64,000 nucleotides of DNA from Gonocerus acuteangulatus (GCA_946811695.1 OX328125.1:105550876-105614875); one strand, 5' to 3'. Shown: positions 36,160 to 46,365, counted from the first letter of the stretch. Numbers and translations: made by a program. Notes: generated by a model from the sequence alone, not told the origin.

Positions 36160-36271
36160 CATGGGCGTATATAAGAGGGGGGGGGCGCCCCCCCCCCCGA
36201 AATGTTGATTTGATCGGTAACAATTTCATAAAACCCTTAAAAATAAATAAAATAAAATATATACGCCCATG
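36160..36271. mobile_element. hAT-like MITE, 112 bp
   Basis: The 13-bp perfect TIRs CATGGGCGTATAT / ATATACGCCCATG are flanked by the perfect 8-bp duplication ATTAGCTT (36,152-36,159 and 36,272-36,279). An 8-bp duplication is the hAT hallmark. A G9-CG-C11 hairpin sits just inside the left end (36,177-36,199). Confidence 0.85.
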
Positions 36272-37049
36272 ATTAGCTTACAGGTTCTTTGCAGCTTATC
36301 AATTAATCCTATACCGGTTATCTAAGGTTTGAAACCATTTAGTAAAATATATATATATATAGTATTGAAATGTATTTAAAATTACTGCAATCACTATTAA
36401 AAGTAACTTTTTTTGTCTACTATATTTATGTAATACGGTTTCTAACTAACACTTAGATTACTTGTATTTGTAAGTAATACTTTTAGGCTTGTAAAGCATG
36501 AATGGAAAAAAGCTGAATATATTTCAGCAAGCAATATTTATTTAATATTATAAAAATCAATGGTAATTGTGAGGTTTAGGGGCCTCCTCACTGATTTTTT
36601 TGTCCGGTGGTTCTACAACAGATTTATGTTTATTTCGCATAATGGGCATGCGTACTCAAGAAGATATCGAAACTCTAGTCAATCCAACTCGCTAAAATAA
36701 ATAGAATTATATTAACTTCAGTGAGTTGGAGTGACTTGAGTGTTGAAGGTTACTTTACTACCAGGAACAACCAATACAAACGCTAATGAGTTATGCGCAT
36801 GCGCTTAATCACTGATATAATCACTACAGGTACTTCACAAGTAACTGGAGGAGCAACTGGATGTGGTCTTCGCAAAAAGACCCTACATTTTACACGGGTC
36901 CACGTTCGGCTGTCTAAAATTATTTAGTAAATATTTCTACGTGCAATTTATTTTGCAATAACAGTATTTTGGACGTCTGAAACACTTTTGTGTTGGGAAA
37001 TTGAACTTTAATGTACAGAAGTTTAAAAAACAAATAATTAAGTAGCTGT
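36272..37049. other. AT-rich non-coding sequence
   Basis: An NRF1-like core ATGCGCATGCGC lies near 36,795. No gene is recognised. Confidence 0.45.
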
Positions 37050-37175
37050 GATTCCCCATGGTTTAGTGGCTAACGCCAAGGATTGCCATGTGGGTGGGTT
37101 CGAGTCTCGCCTAAAGCGGATATAATTCTTTCATCTATGAGCCTATGAAAGGTGGTAACCTATGGATAGCCCTGC

Positions 37176-37211
<36 letters not shown>
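37050..37211 (+). mobile_element. tRNA-derived SINE, second subfamily
   Basis: A tRNA-like head with A box TGGTTTAGTGGC and B box GGTTCGAGTCT. The body ends in GGTGGTAACCTATGGATAGC, followed by CCTGCTATT and a poly-A of about 33. The body module GGTRRCAACCTATRGATAGC is shared with the 5S-derived SINE at 44,075 and the fragments at 6,188 and 43,441. I could not see a target duplication. Confidence 0.85.
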
Positions 37212-37213
<2 letters not shown>

Positions 37214-37254
37214 CCTTTACATAAGAAATACAAGAAGAGATGAAAAATATTTTA

Positions 37255-37560
37255 TTTCTTCTCCGACACTTTGCACAATATCATGATAAAATAAAATTAT
37301 CAAAATAAAATAAACATTAAGACGCTAAATATATGTTGATAAATGGGCACAAGAAGAAGCTACTGAAAACTAATTTATTTGTGCACCGAAACTTTAGCTA
37401 TTTGCACAATATCATAATAAAAAAAAGTGATAAAAAATAAAATAAACATTAAGACGCTAAATAAAGATAAAAGGAAACAAGAAAAAGCTTGTGAAAACAA
37501 CTTTATTTGTGGAACCGGAACTTTAGCTATTTACACAATATCATTATACAAAAACTTCTG
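37255..37560. repeat. About 130-bp tandem repeat, 2.3 copies
   Basis: The block CACAATATCAT.ATA...AAA, AATAAAATAAACATTAAGAC and GCTAAATA recurs at about 37,275, 37,406 and (partial) 37,535. CTTTAGCTATTT precedes the last two copies. Confidence 0.7.
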
Positions 37561-38529
37561 CCGTTAAAATAAATATCGAAACAAAATTAAGATATAAGGA
37601 TATGAACATGAAAAATGAAACAAAAAAAAAATTAAATAGACCCATAATGAACAAACCAAAATAAATAGTAGAAAACCTTAGAGGAAGAAGAGGAACTTTA
37701 ATAAAAAACGAAAAATTAAATTTTGGAAGTACCTCTAATTTCACAACCCCTTATTATTGATTATAATTACTTTTTTAGGAAATTGTATTATTTATGTTTT
37801 TCATTTATTTAAGTTACGTATATGTCTTTCTTTAATATGATATTTTATGTTACATATTCTTCGATATATATTCGAAGGTTGTACTTTTTCTTGAGTTTCG
37901 TCTGTAATGTAGGTGTGAAATAAGAAATGTTGTAAGTTTCATCGAAAGATAATCTATTTTATTTATTTAGTGCTGGATAGAATAATATTCATTGCTATTT
38001 GACAAGAATAATGCATATGGGATTGTCGGCAATACATGTAGTAAAGTAAATATGATCATTTGCGAGAACGTAATTGCAAAATGTTCTGTGAATTATCACT
38101 GATGACATTACATCTATTTAAGATAAGTGTCATGATTACTGGGCACTAGAAGAGCTGATGGACTCTCGATTCCGTTCTTTAAAAAAGTAAAAAACAAATT
38201 CAGGAGGAAGATAAATGCCGTAAAGTGCACTCGATTTGATAAGAATGAATGAACCACATGACACAATGAGACGTCACGATATAGTACTGTCAGCAGATAC
38301 TTAGCACGGCTATGGACGTCGCTGGTAATGGACAGGTAAACAAGCAAAAACAGCTTTAATCACTAAATGCATATTTCAACGTCTAGTCAGTTGTTTGACG
38401 TCAGGAAATCCCTTGGCGCGATAATTCGTGAACATTTTCTGACGAGGACAATGGTAAAATCCATAAGTGTAAACTTTTTCCAATAAGTATAAACGGGCAA
38501 CATTTTATGATATCTTTGGTCACAGGGAA
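37561..38529. other. AT-rich non-coding sequence
   Basis: Contains one CRE-type TGACGTCA (38,397-38,404). No gene is seen; the minus-strand frames are unremarkable. Confidence 0.45.
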
Positions 38530-38938
38530 CAGGGCCGCCACAAGGAGGGGCGGGTACTAGTGTCCCGGGCCCGGGCCGGGCCTCGCTAATTGGAAAAATG
38601 TATAGGTTGTGAGCTTGTAAAAAGAATGGGGTTTAGAAATATAGACTTGCGTAGCCTATATTTATTTGAATTGGATCTATATTTTTTTAATGTACATAAA
38701 CGACAAAACAAGTGCAGTCCAAGTATAGTATATTTCATTAGGAGTCGTAATAAAACTACAAAGTACCGAAAGTGACCTTTGCTGCACCGATTGTCGGCAT
38801 TTATTCTCATTTCGCTCAAAACGCAAGATTAAAATAATTTTAAAAGGTCCAAAGTCCTACTAGAATTTTCAGTCTAGCTCTGAGAAGTGGGGGCCCTTGA
38901 TTTGGTCCAGGGCCCGGCTCTGAGATGTGGCGGCCCTG
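38530..38938. mobile_element. Non-autonomous hAT-like element, 409 bp
   Basis: The TIRs are CAGGGCCGCCACA and its inverse TGTGGCGGCCCTG. Flanks are ACAGGGAA (38,522-38,529) and ACAGGAAA (38,939-38,946), an 8-bp target duplication with one mismatch. The ends are GC-rich (GGGCCCGGGCCGGGC) and the centre AT-rich. The open frames inside are short and not transposase-like. Confidence 0.8.
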
Positions 38939-39553
38939 ACAGGAAATAACATGGTAAGTCCAAAATCTCAACTTTTCAGGGCAACTCTTTAACAGAGAGT
39001 TAATAGAGAAAACACGCTATTTTACTTTGAATTTTAAAACGAAACCTTGTTTTGTGAATCACGGTTGAAACATCATTATGATTGTGTATATACATACAAA
39101 ATACATTCACACACTAACAAATATATGAGTCATCCTTTTCCAAAAGAGCTATGATGACGACCCTTGATAGGGGATAAATAATCGCCTCCCTTATTAGTAA
39201 CACCTCTACGGACAGTGACTCTTTGGGGCTGCTACCTTCTCGAGAGGTTACCAAGAAAGCCAGTGGAGTGATAGTCAGTAGCCAGTTTTGTTGATGTTAC
39301 GAAAGATGAATAAATAAACGCATGAACTGTAAATAGGTGCACCTTAGTTTTACTTTCGTATGTAAATGAATGGTTAATTTACATTGTTCTGATTATTATT
39401 ATTTTCTACCATGAGAGCTATTATTTATTTATCTATCTTTTTGGAGTGAAATGATTGGCTCTTTTACTATTATTATTATTTGCACTTAAGTTTTATATTT
39501 ATTTATACATTTGTGAGGACGCGACTAAGGCAATTCATCACATAAAACTATTA
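38939..39553. other. AT-rich non-coding spacer
   Basis: Nothing recognised between the hAT-like and pogo-like elements. Confidence 0.5.
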
Positions 39554-40771
39554 CCGTCATTTGGGGTGAGTTCGGACACATTTTCGAGGTTTTCTCGTAA
39601 TAACAAAAGACAGATTTTTTATAAAAATCTGGAAAAATTAATATATGAACCCTTAACCTTCCTCTATCGATAGTGTATTTGGTTTTTTGAGCATCCCAAA
39701 AATTTTCAATTTTTTTTATTGCTAAAATGTATCCGAACTCACCCCTACGTGTGGGGTGAGTTCGGACAGCCTTTAATTTCTGTAAAAATCTTAACTTAAA
39801 CTATAGCTGGAGTGAGCTCGGTCATAATTGACGATATTCTAAAGAGGAATATGTTCTATAATATTTTTTAGATTTACAAAATATTCTTTAACTTTTTCAA
39901 AATCAACTTCTGCTCTACACCTTTTGATGCTTTGTGTAAGGCGTTCCATTAATGGCTGATTCCTTTACATAACCCTGTCAAACCATTCCAGTCTGGGCTT
40001 GTTGTCTTAAAATCTTGCGATTTTTTTCCTGACCTATCCAAATATGTTTTAACGATTTGGCGAATATCTTAATCGAGCTAATGGAAAATCACATTCGGCT
40101 GCGGGAAAATTCTCTTTAGTATTTTTTTTCTTCTTTACTAAATTTAGTTTAGCCACCACTTTTTTCTGTTGTGCATTCTTCTAAATTTATCATTTAAAGT
40201 CGATTTAGGTATTTTGTTGAACAACAAAATACCTAAATCGATCCGCTGCCTCTCTCAAAGTCTTCTTCTTGGTTATGACATCGTCAATCATATTTTTCAA
40301 AGCCTCTTTGGAATAAATACTGTTTTCCTTTAGGTCAAGAGGAAGCGGGTATAATTGATGCATGTCCGAACTCACCCCACGGTATGCGAGATTTTTACTT
40401 AAACGAGAAAAAAAAGCTTTTGGAGCAAAAAAATAAGTATATTTATTTATGTATCATTAGCCAACATATAAACCTACTACAAAATATGAAAAATTAGGGT
40501 TTAGTTACTTACACAGCCTCTACACAGATGTTTGTTTCTAGCATTTTGAAAATCATGGATATTACAACTCACATTAAAATATTCGTTATTCACTTCAAAG
40601 TGTTCTTACGGCAATTTCGGCTTAACTACATGGGAAAAATGTAATATCGATCGTATTTGTCAAGCCAATTATGTCCCTAATGAAAAAACTTGCTCAGGGT
40701 CACGTGATTTCCCGCGCCATGCACTGCTGTCCGAACTCGTACTACCTGTCCGAACTCACCCCAAATGACGG
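39554..40771 (-). mobile_element. Internally deleted pogo-like transposon, 1,218 bp
   Basis: The TIRs CCGTCATTTGGGGTGAGTTC and the inverse are perfect for 24 bases and flanked by TA on both sides, the Tc1/mariner/pogo target. The terminal core GGGGTGAGTTCGGACA recurs inside: both orientations back to back near 39,729-39,770, a degenerate one near 39,808, and others near 40,363-40,377 and 40,728-40,737. These look like multiple transposase-binding sites. The minus strand encodes the N-terminal two thirds of a pogo-type transposase but no DDE domain. Confidence 0.8.
39821..40363 (-). pseudogene. Pogo-type transposase N-terminal remnant (psq-type HTH)
   Basis: The minus-strand ATG at 40,363 starts MHQLYPLPLDLK. 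Then come YSKEALKNMIDDVITKKKTL and REAADRF, and after a break IPKSTLNDKFRRMHNRKK. Together these form the psq/pogo helix-turn-helix. Downstream, in shifting frames, are DIRQIVKTYLDRSGKKSQDF, DWNG, RNQPLMERLTQSIKRCRAEV, FEKVKEYFVNLKNII and finally NIVNYD, the motif just before the DDE domain in this family. The DDE catalytic domain is missing. The HTH is broken by a small inverted duplication that makes a 40-bp palindrome (40,201-40,240). Several frameshifts confirm it is dead. Confidence 0.75.
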
Positions 40772-40773
40772 TA

Positions 40774-41100
40774 TATAAATACAATATTGCCAATAATGGT
40801 AAATAAATTCCTGTCAATAATGGTATAAACTACAAAGGGGCATGGTACTAAATTTTATGAAAATATTCAAATAAGTTTCAGATTAAAATTGTCATGAAAA
40901 CGTAATGATTTTATTTTATAAGGTGAATTATAGAAGAAGTTTTTATTAATTGATTGAAATAAATGATAATGCACTGTACGTTTTCCGAGAAGTATTTTGC
41001 AACATAGTTTTAAGAGGTAGGCTGGTCGATGTATATAGGTTTTAATTTTAAAGCGAAGGTGGGTTTAATAAAACAACTTTGTTTTAGTAAGTCATTCAGA
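40774..41100. other. AT-rich spacer
   Basis: Nothing recognised. Confidence 0.5.
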
Positions 41101-41547
41101 TGTCATTTACAAATACCTCATATTCAATTTTAATATGTAAAAAAACGAATACATAATATACTCTTAATAAGCTCATAAGTTAGTAATAATAAATTCTTAA
41201 TAAAGGATTTAAGTTTTATAAGATTTTGTTATTTTTAAACTTTCATTGATGTCATTTACAAATACCTCATATTCAATTTTAATATGTAAAAAAACGAATA
41301 CATAATATACTCTTAATAAGCTCATAAGTTAGTAATAATAAATTCTTAATAAAGGATTTAAGTTTTATAAGATTTTGTTATTTTTAAACTTTCATTGATG
41401 TCATTTACAAATACCTCATATTCAATTTTAATATGTAAAAAAACGAATACATAATATACTCTTAATAAGCTCATAAGTTAGTAATAATAAATTCTTAATA
41501 AAGGATTTAAGTTTTATAAGATTTTGTTATTTTTAAACTTTCATTGA
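41101..41547. repeat. Three perfect tandem copies of a 149-bp unit
   Basis: The unit starts TGTCATTTACAAATACCTCA and ends ATTTTTAAACTTTCATTGA; copies begin at 41,101, 41,250 and 41,399. I see no mismatch between copies, so the expansion is recent or an assembly effect. It ends about 11 bp before the TIR element. Confidence 0.95.
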
Positions 41548-41558
41548 AACCTTCTAGA

Positions 41559-42471
41559 CCGAGAGCCGGCAATGCACTTTTCATGAAGTGTTTTAAGCAC
41601 CCTGAAATTTTGCTATAATATACCTCTTGGATGTATAAGAAGGTATATATGTGTTTCCTGGACATACCTTGGAACACCAGGTATTGCGCATAGGGGAAAG
41701 GTGCAAAACAATATTGCCTAAAAGTAGAGTTTTATTCAGAAGCCAACTATTATTAATGAAAAAAAAATGGCAAATTAAGACAATTTTCAAATTAATAATA
41801 AATAAGGCAGGCGCTTTTATGGGGGTTATAATGATAATAATAATAAAAAAAACTAAGTACCTAGTTTTTATATTTAATATTAAATGAAGTACTTTATTCA
41901 CGCTGCGATTTAAACAGCGTCTTCAGTAAACATATTTCAAAATAATTACAAAAGGGCAGACACTTTTGTGGGGCATAATTATCAGAAACATAAACATAAA
42001 TGTTGAATATGATAGACTACATTACACTGCGCGTAACTGTAAGAGTGCATGAGGCGACGGCGCAGTGTTGGCTGTTTTCTGTGCTCTCATTGGTTCTTGC
42101 TCACATGAGCTTGTACAGCTGTTCCGGTTTTAATGGCAGCGCGAATAAAACTCTCATTTAATATTAGAATAAAAACAATTATTTTTTTATTTATTTTTTT
42201 TTTTTTACGTGTTATACGCCTTAAAAGTGTCTGCCATATTTATTATTCGTTGTAAAATTATCTTAATTTTACATTAAATACAGTTGGCTTCTGAATAAAA
42301 CTCTATTTTGGGGAAATATTTTTTTGTACCTTTCCCCTATGCGCAGTACCTGGTGTTCCAAGGTATGTCCAGGAAACACATATTTACCTTCTTATTTTCC
42401 CAAGAGGTACATTATAGCAAAATTTCAGGGTGCATAAAACACTTCATGAAAAGTGCGTTGCTGGCTCTCGG
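41559..42471. mobile_element. DNA element with 190-bp TIRs, 913 bp
   Basis: The left arm (41,559-41,748) starts CCGAGAGCCGGCAATGCACT. The right arm (42,282-42,471), reverse-complemented, starts CCGAGAGCCAGCAACGCACT. They stay aligned to the inner ends TTTTATTCAGAAGCCAACT, with few mismatches. The core of about 530 bp has no transposase, but has three related short blocks (GGCAGRCRCTTTT...) at about 41,805, 41,955 and, inverted, 42,232. TTCTA lies near both outer ends, a possible target duplication. Superfamily unknown. Confidence 0.8.
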
Positions 42472-43440
42472 ACTATTCTACCCGGCGTTTATAGGCATTA
42501 CCAAAGAGGTAAAAATCTGTTACAAGATCTAATGTTTTTTTCATTTTCCATCCTTTTACTACAATAGTTTTTAAGAAAAAGTAAATAATATGGTGGACGT
42601 GGGCCGTTTTGGAACTTGCTGCTGGACATGGGTCCTTTTGGAAATGGATGACTCATATATATTTAGGTGCATAATATTTAAAAAAAAAAAAAATAAACTA
42701 TAGGTTATTTCAAGAGACTAGTCATAAGTATGTACGATTGGTTTTCATAGATAAAAGATTGGATATGTGGCAATCGAAAGTTGTCATTAAAATCGTATTT
42801 ACCACCAATATGATAAGGTTGCTACGTAACGAGTAATGGGTGCAATTACACCATATGTATTCCTCAAACCGATGATTTCGTCATTAATCACGATTTTTTC
42901 TATTTCGGTCGTCCATGACACGTGAATCCTTGTTACTCACTTCCGCGTTCCTGAGTACTAGATAGGGGATAAAGTGAGAATTCTGGGACAATGAGCTGTC
43001 TATTTACTAATGACTTCATTGGAATTTTTAGATTAGTAGTACACATCTCTTAGTGAATAATCCAAGGAAATAACTGGAGAGACCGTTTCATACCAGCCTT
43101 CATGCGGTGAGTTGGATATATGGGTGCGATGTCAAGATCTTGGGAGTGGAAAATATTTCTAGAGTTGTGTTTAACGTGATTTTTCCCTCCTCTGCGGAAA
43201 ATCTGCGTTGACGCTTTCTTCAAATGCTGACAAGAAATGTCCACATTTCAATAATTAGAAATATGATTTATACGGGAACGCGACGGGATAGCACAGTTCA
43301 AGCGATTCGGACTTTTCAATATTGCGCGGGATCACTTGATATTGATTTTTTCGTAATCAATTTTTCAGTTTTAACGTTCTCCAAATATTTTAATATATTT
43401 ATCTATAAATTTTGGATAATTAAATAATGTCGGAATGCGT
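42472..43440. other. Non-coding, nothing firm
   Basis: Contains two partly repeated phrases, GGACGTGGGCCGTTTTGGAA and GGACATGGGTCCTTTTGGAA (42,595-42,645). No gene is recognised. Confidence 0.45.
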
Positions 43441-43522
43441 TTATTTTTATTTATTTAATGTGTTTAACGGCGTATCAACAATTTGGCTATTAACGCCGCT
43501 ATCTATTGGTGCCCACCTTTTT
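43441..43522 (-). mobile_element. SINE 3' fragment with intact tail stem-loop
   Basis: On the minus strand: GTGGGCACCAATAGATAGC, then the stem CGGCGT, TAATAGCCAAATTGTTGAT, the matching arm ACGCCG, then TTAAACACATTAAATAAATA. The body module and tail are contiguous, as in the 5S-derived SINE. Confidence 0.75.
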
Positions 43523-44063
43523 TTTTTCTTGTTTTAAATGTAAATAACATTAACTTAAAAAAGTATTTTACAAGTTTAAGTAACAATTTAATACTTACAG
43601 GAAAATGTTCAATTTCCTTGAATATTTTAATCTACACATAAAAATTATATAACAATTTACGATAAAAATAAAATGAAAATTTCAATTTTTCTAATGATAT
43701 CAGATATAAGAACTAATTTTGAAGGCTAAAAGTCATGATATTGTACAATGATGAACACGCTGTAAATATTGAAAAATAGTGTCTGAGAAGCGGCTACCTT
43801 CTTGTGCGTTTTGTCAGTATTTTTTTTATTTAAATACTATTTATTGATAATAATTCTTATAGCTTTTTTATTTGAATTACGAATTTAAATTTGAACTCCT
43901 TAAGTTCGTTGGTCGGAACCAAGAGTGTTGATTTTTTAAAATATCTATTAAAAATTACCTTTTCCTTCCTGGAATCCACTTTCCTCAAATAACAAGAAAA
44001 TTAAAGTTATTTATTCAAGATGATGAGAAATTCCGGAAAATTTCAAAAGAGTATTCCGGCTAT
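43523..44063. other. AT-rich spacer
   Basis: Nothing recognised. Confidence 0.5.
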
Positions 44064-44074
44064 ACTAATCCTTC

Positions 44075-44276
44075 GCCAACGGCCATAGCCACGTTGAATA
44101 CACCGGTTCCCGTAGATCACCGAAGTTAAGCAACGTCGGGCGTGGTCAGTACTTGAATGGGTGCACCGACCACGTGCTGTTGGCATTATAAAAGGGTAGC
44201 AACCTATAGATAGCCCGGCGCTAATGGCCAAGATGTAGATGCGGCGTAAAAAAAAACAAAAAAAAAAAAATAAAAA
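44075..44276 (+). mobile_element. 5S rRNA-derived SINE (SINE3 type)
   Basis: The head (44,075-44,184) is a near-complete 5S rRNA: GCCAACGGCCATAGCCACGT at the start, ATCACCGAAGTTAAGCAACG in the middle and CACGTGCTGTTGGC at the end. About 9 bases are lost near helix V. Then come the body module GGGTAGCAACCTATAGATAG, the tail CGGCGCTAATGGCC...GATGCGGCGT and a poly-A-rich end. The flanks are ACTAATCCTTC (44,064-44,074) and ACTAGTCCTTC (44,277-44,287), an 11-bp target duplication with one mismatch. This proves retroposition rather than a resident 5S gene. Confidence 0.9.
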
Positions 44277-44330
44277 ACTAGTCCTTCAAACTATTTGTAT
44301 AGGATGTTTTGTTAATAATAAGGTGCAAAG

Positions 44331-44486
44331 GGGTCTCCCGTGGTCTAGTGGCTAGCGCACTAGATTCATAAGCGGGAGATGGTGGGTTCTCAGGGCTTGC
44401 TGAGAAAATTCCTGGCTGCACCCTGGATGTCGGCGCTAATAGCCAAGATTTGTTGATGCGCCGTAAAAAAAAAAAAAAAAAAAAAA
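44331..44486 (+). mobile_element. tRNA-derived SINE, same family as 19,875-20,030
   Basis: The head is GGGTCTCCCGTGGTCTAGTG with a decayed B box (GGTTCTCAG). The body contains CTGCACCCTGGATGTCGGCG, the tail is CGGCGC...GCGCCG, and poly-A follows. A perfect 11-bp duplication AAGGTGCAAAG flanks it (44,320-44,330 and 44,486-44,496, the first base being ambiguous with the poly-A). It lies 54 bp after the 5S-derived SINE. Confidence 0.9.
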
Positions 44487-44496
44487 AGGTGCAAAG

Positions 44497-45020
44497 TCTG
44501 GCCATGACCAAGGTATACTGGTTGTAAGTGAGGCGTATTACTAGCTTTGCCAGGGGAAAATTTATCGTTGCCAGGTGTAGTAGTTACATGAGCTTTTTTA
44601 TTGTAGTATTTTAAAATAAGAACAGAATTTAATAAGCTAATGTAGGAACAGCAAAAAAATTCATATTCCACAGCGAGACAACCGATAGAATAAATATTAA
44701 ATGTTTTAGTACTCTAAAATATGTTTAATCGCTTAATAAGTAATATAAAAAAAATATCTACTAGTAATTCTACAATTTGTCAGTACAATTTAGGCTAATT
44801 GAGATGTAAATAGTGCTCTTGAAGATACATCATATAATTAGAAACAGGTAGAGCAGTTTTAATTAAATTATTAATACTATAAAACTTTTTGATTTCTGGT
44901 CTTCTGGATATATATGAAAAAAGGAGAAGAAGCAGAAACAGCATTTTCTTAAAATATCATAATTATTTATTTATTTAAATTATTCATTCATTGGAGGGTC
45001 ATTGGCAGGTCATGTAGCTC
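44497..45020. other. AT-rich sequence and 3' end of the LINE below
   Basis: From about 44,960 to 45,020 the minus strand continues the LINE 3' region (GAGCTACATGACCTGCCAAT, then AATGAATGAATAATTTAAAT and AAATAAAT). The remainder is AT-rich with nothing recognised. Confidence 0.5.
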
Positions 45021-45485
45021 TTATATTTGTTGGTATATATTGATCTCCTTCAGGAAGTTAATCAAATTTTTGACAGTAGTTTCGTCATCTTGTAGTGCTT
45101 CCTGTAGAGGTCTTGGGATGTTATAGCGTGAACGATATGTAGAAGACTTTTTGCATTTGATGATTATGTGTTCTATAGTCAGAGGTATTTCGCATATTTC
45201 ACAAGTGGGTGGATGTAGCTATTTGAGGAGGTAAGTGTGGGTTATTGCACAGTGGCCTATTCGCAAACGTGCCAGAACGACTTCTTCCCTCAGAGAGTGA
45301 AGTGATGCTGTAGCCCATGGTCTTGTGTCACGTTTTTCTCTCAGCAATTCGCTCCTGCATGTTTGTGGCCAAAGTGCTGACCATTTTTCCAACATCTTAT
45401 TTTTAATGTACCTTTCAGCACTTTCCTCCGAAGGAAAGTAGCTGTTGAGGTTGGACTCATGACGGAATTTTTGAAAAATGTCTTC
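45021..45485 (-). pseudogene. LINE ORF2 C-terminal domain, nearly intact
   Basis: A minus-strand frame of 154 codons with a single internal stop. It reads DIFQKFRHESNLNSYFPSEE, IKNKMLEKWSALWPQTC, LARLRIGHCAITHTYLLK, stop, LHPPTCEICEIPLTIEHI, IIKCKKSSTYRSRYNIPRPL and ends in NIYQQI. The RIGH.xxTHxYLL segment followed by C-x2-C-x6-T-x2-H-x4-C is the conserved C-terminus of LINEs of the I/R1/Jockey group. The 5' end is cut at about 45,485, next to an (AT)n run. The first 40 residues are repeated, inverted, at 51,840-51,920. Confidence 0.8.
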
Positions 45486-45540
45486 AAATCTTTATCGATC
45501 CTACCTAGTAGACACCGAAAATGACCCCCGTTAAAATTTA

Positions 45541-45560
45541 TATATATCTATATATATATA

Positions 45561-45613
<53 letters not shown>
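45541..45613. repeat. (AT)n microsatellite inside family X
   Basis: About 70 bases, separating the LINE piece from the tandem modules. The same position in the right arm holds a 135-base (AT)n run. Confidence 0.9.
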
Positions 45614-45621
<8 letters not shown>

Positions 45622-45649
45622 CTGTTAACACGATAGCGGCCAGAGTTTT

Positions 45650-46365
45650 TGTTTTTTCGTCACGAAACTTGGTATATAGCATTCAATTAGCAAACGATTG
45701 AACGAGTTCGTTAACCACCAAAGTCGGTCCACCGGAGGGGGGGGGGGTTTACCCCGAATCCAAAACACTAATTTGACTATGTCAGCCGTAATATTTGTTA
45801 TATTTCAACGAAACTTGGTATTCGTAGTGGTAATATAGAGAGAAAAGTGAGATATAAAAATGAACTAAATCGGTTCATTAGAAGGGGGGGTTTACTCCGG
45901 ACCCACAATACCAATTCGCCACTACCAGCCGTGATTTTTGGTATATTTCAACGGAACTCGGTATTCGTAGTGGTAATCCACAGGTAAATAACTGTTGTAA
46001 AAATAAACTAAATTGGTTCATTAGGAGGGGGGGGGGGGGGGGTTACTCCGGACCCACAATACCAATTCGCCACTACCAGCAGTGATTTTTGGTATATTTC
46101 GACGAAACTCGGCATTCGTAGTGGTAATCTACAGGTAAATATGTGTTATAAAAATAAACTAAATCGGTTCATTAGAAGGGGGGGGGTTTACTCCTGACCC
46201 AAATTCTTAATATACTCATACCGGTCGTAATTTCTGCTGTATTGTAACGAAACGCGGTATACGTCGTGGGTAACTCATGAGAAAGAAGTGTTCTAGAAAT
46301 GAGCTGAATCGGTCAATCGGAAAGCGGGGGTTTAATTTGTAATATATTTCAATAGAAAAGCCCGT
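45650..46365. repeat. About 145-bp tandem modules with G-runs
   Basis: Five diverged modules start near 45,654, 45,797, 45,942, 46,088 and 46,233. Each contains ACGAAACTTGGTATTCGTAG or a variant, GGTAAT..., AACTAAATCGGTTCATTAGA and a G-run of up to 18 followed by TTTACTCC or TTACTCC. The right arm of family X has only two or three modules. Confidence 0.8.

Noticed and set aside
41593..41901. 102-codon minus-strand frame
   Set aside because: It lies in a terminal inverted repeat and the AT-rich core of the 913-bp element and has low-complexity composition.
44075..44184. A functional 5S rRNA gene
   Set aside because: It has lost about 9 bases near helix V, carries SINE modules and poly-A, and has a target duplication.
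44043..44231. Minus-strand frame of 62 codons
   Set aside because: It is antisense to the 5S rRNA-derived head.
44278..44671. Minus-strand frames of 77 and 93 codons
   Set aside because: They are antisense to a tRNA-derived SINE and its poly-A.
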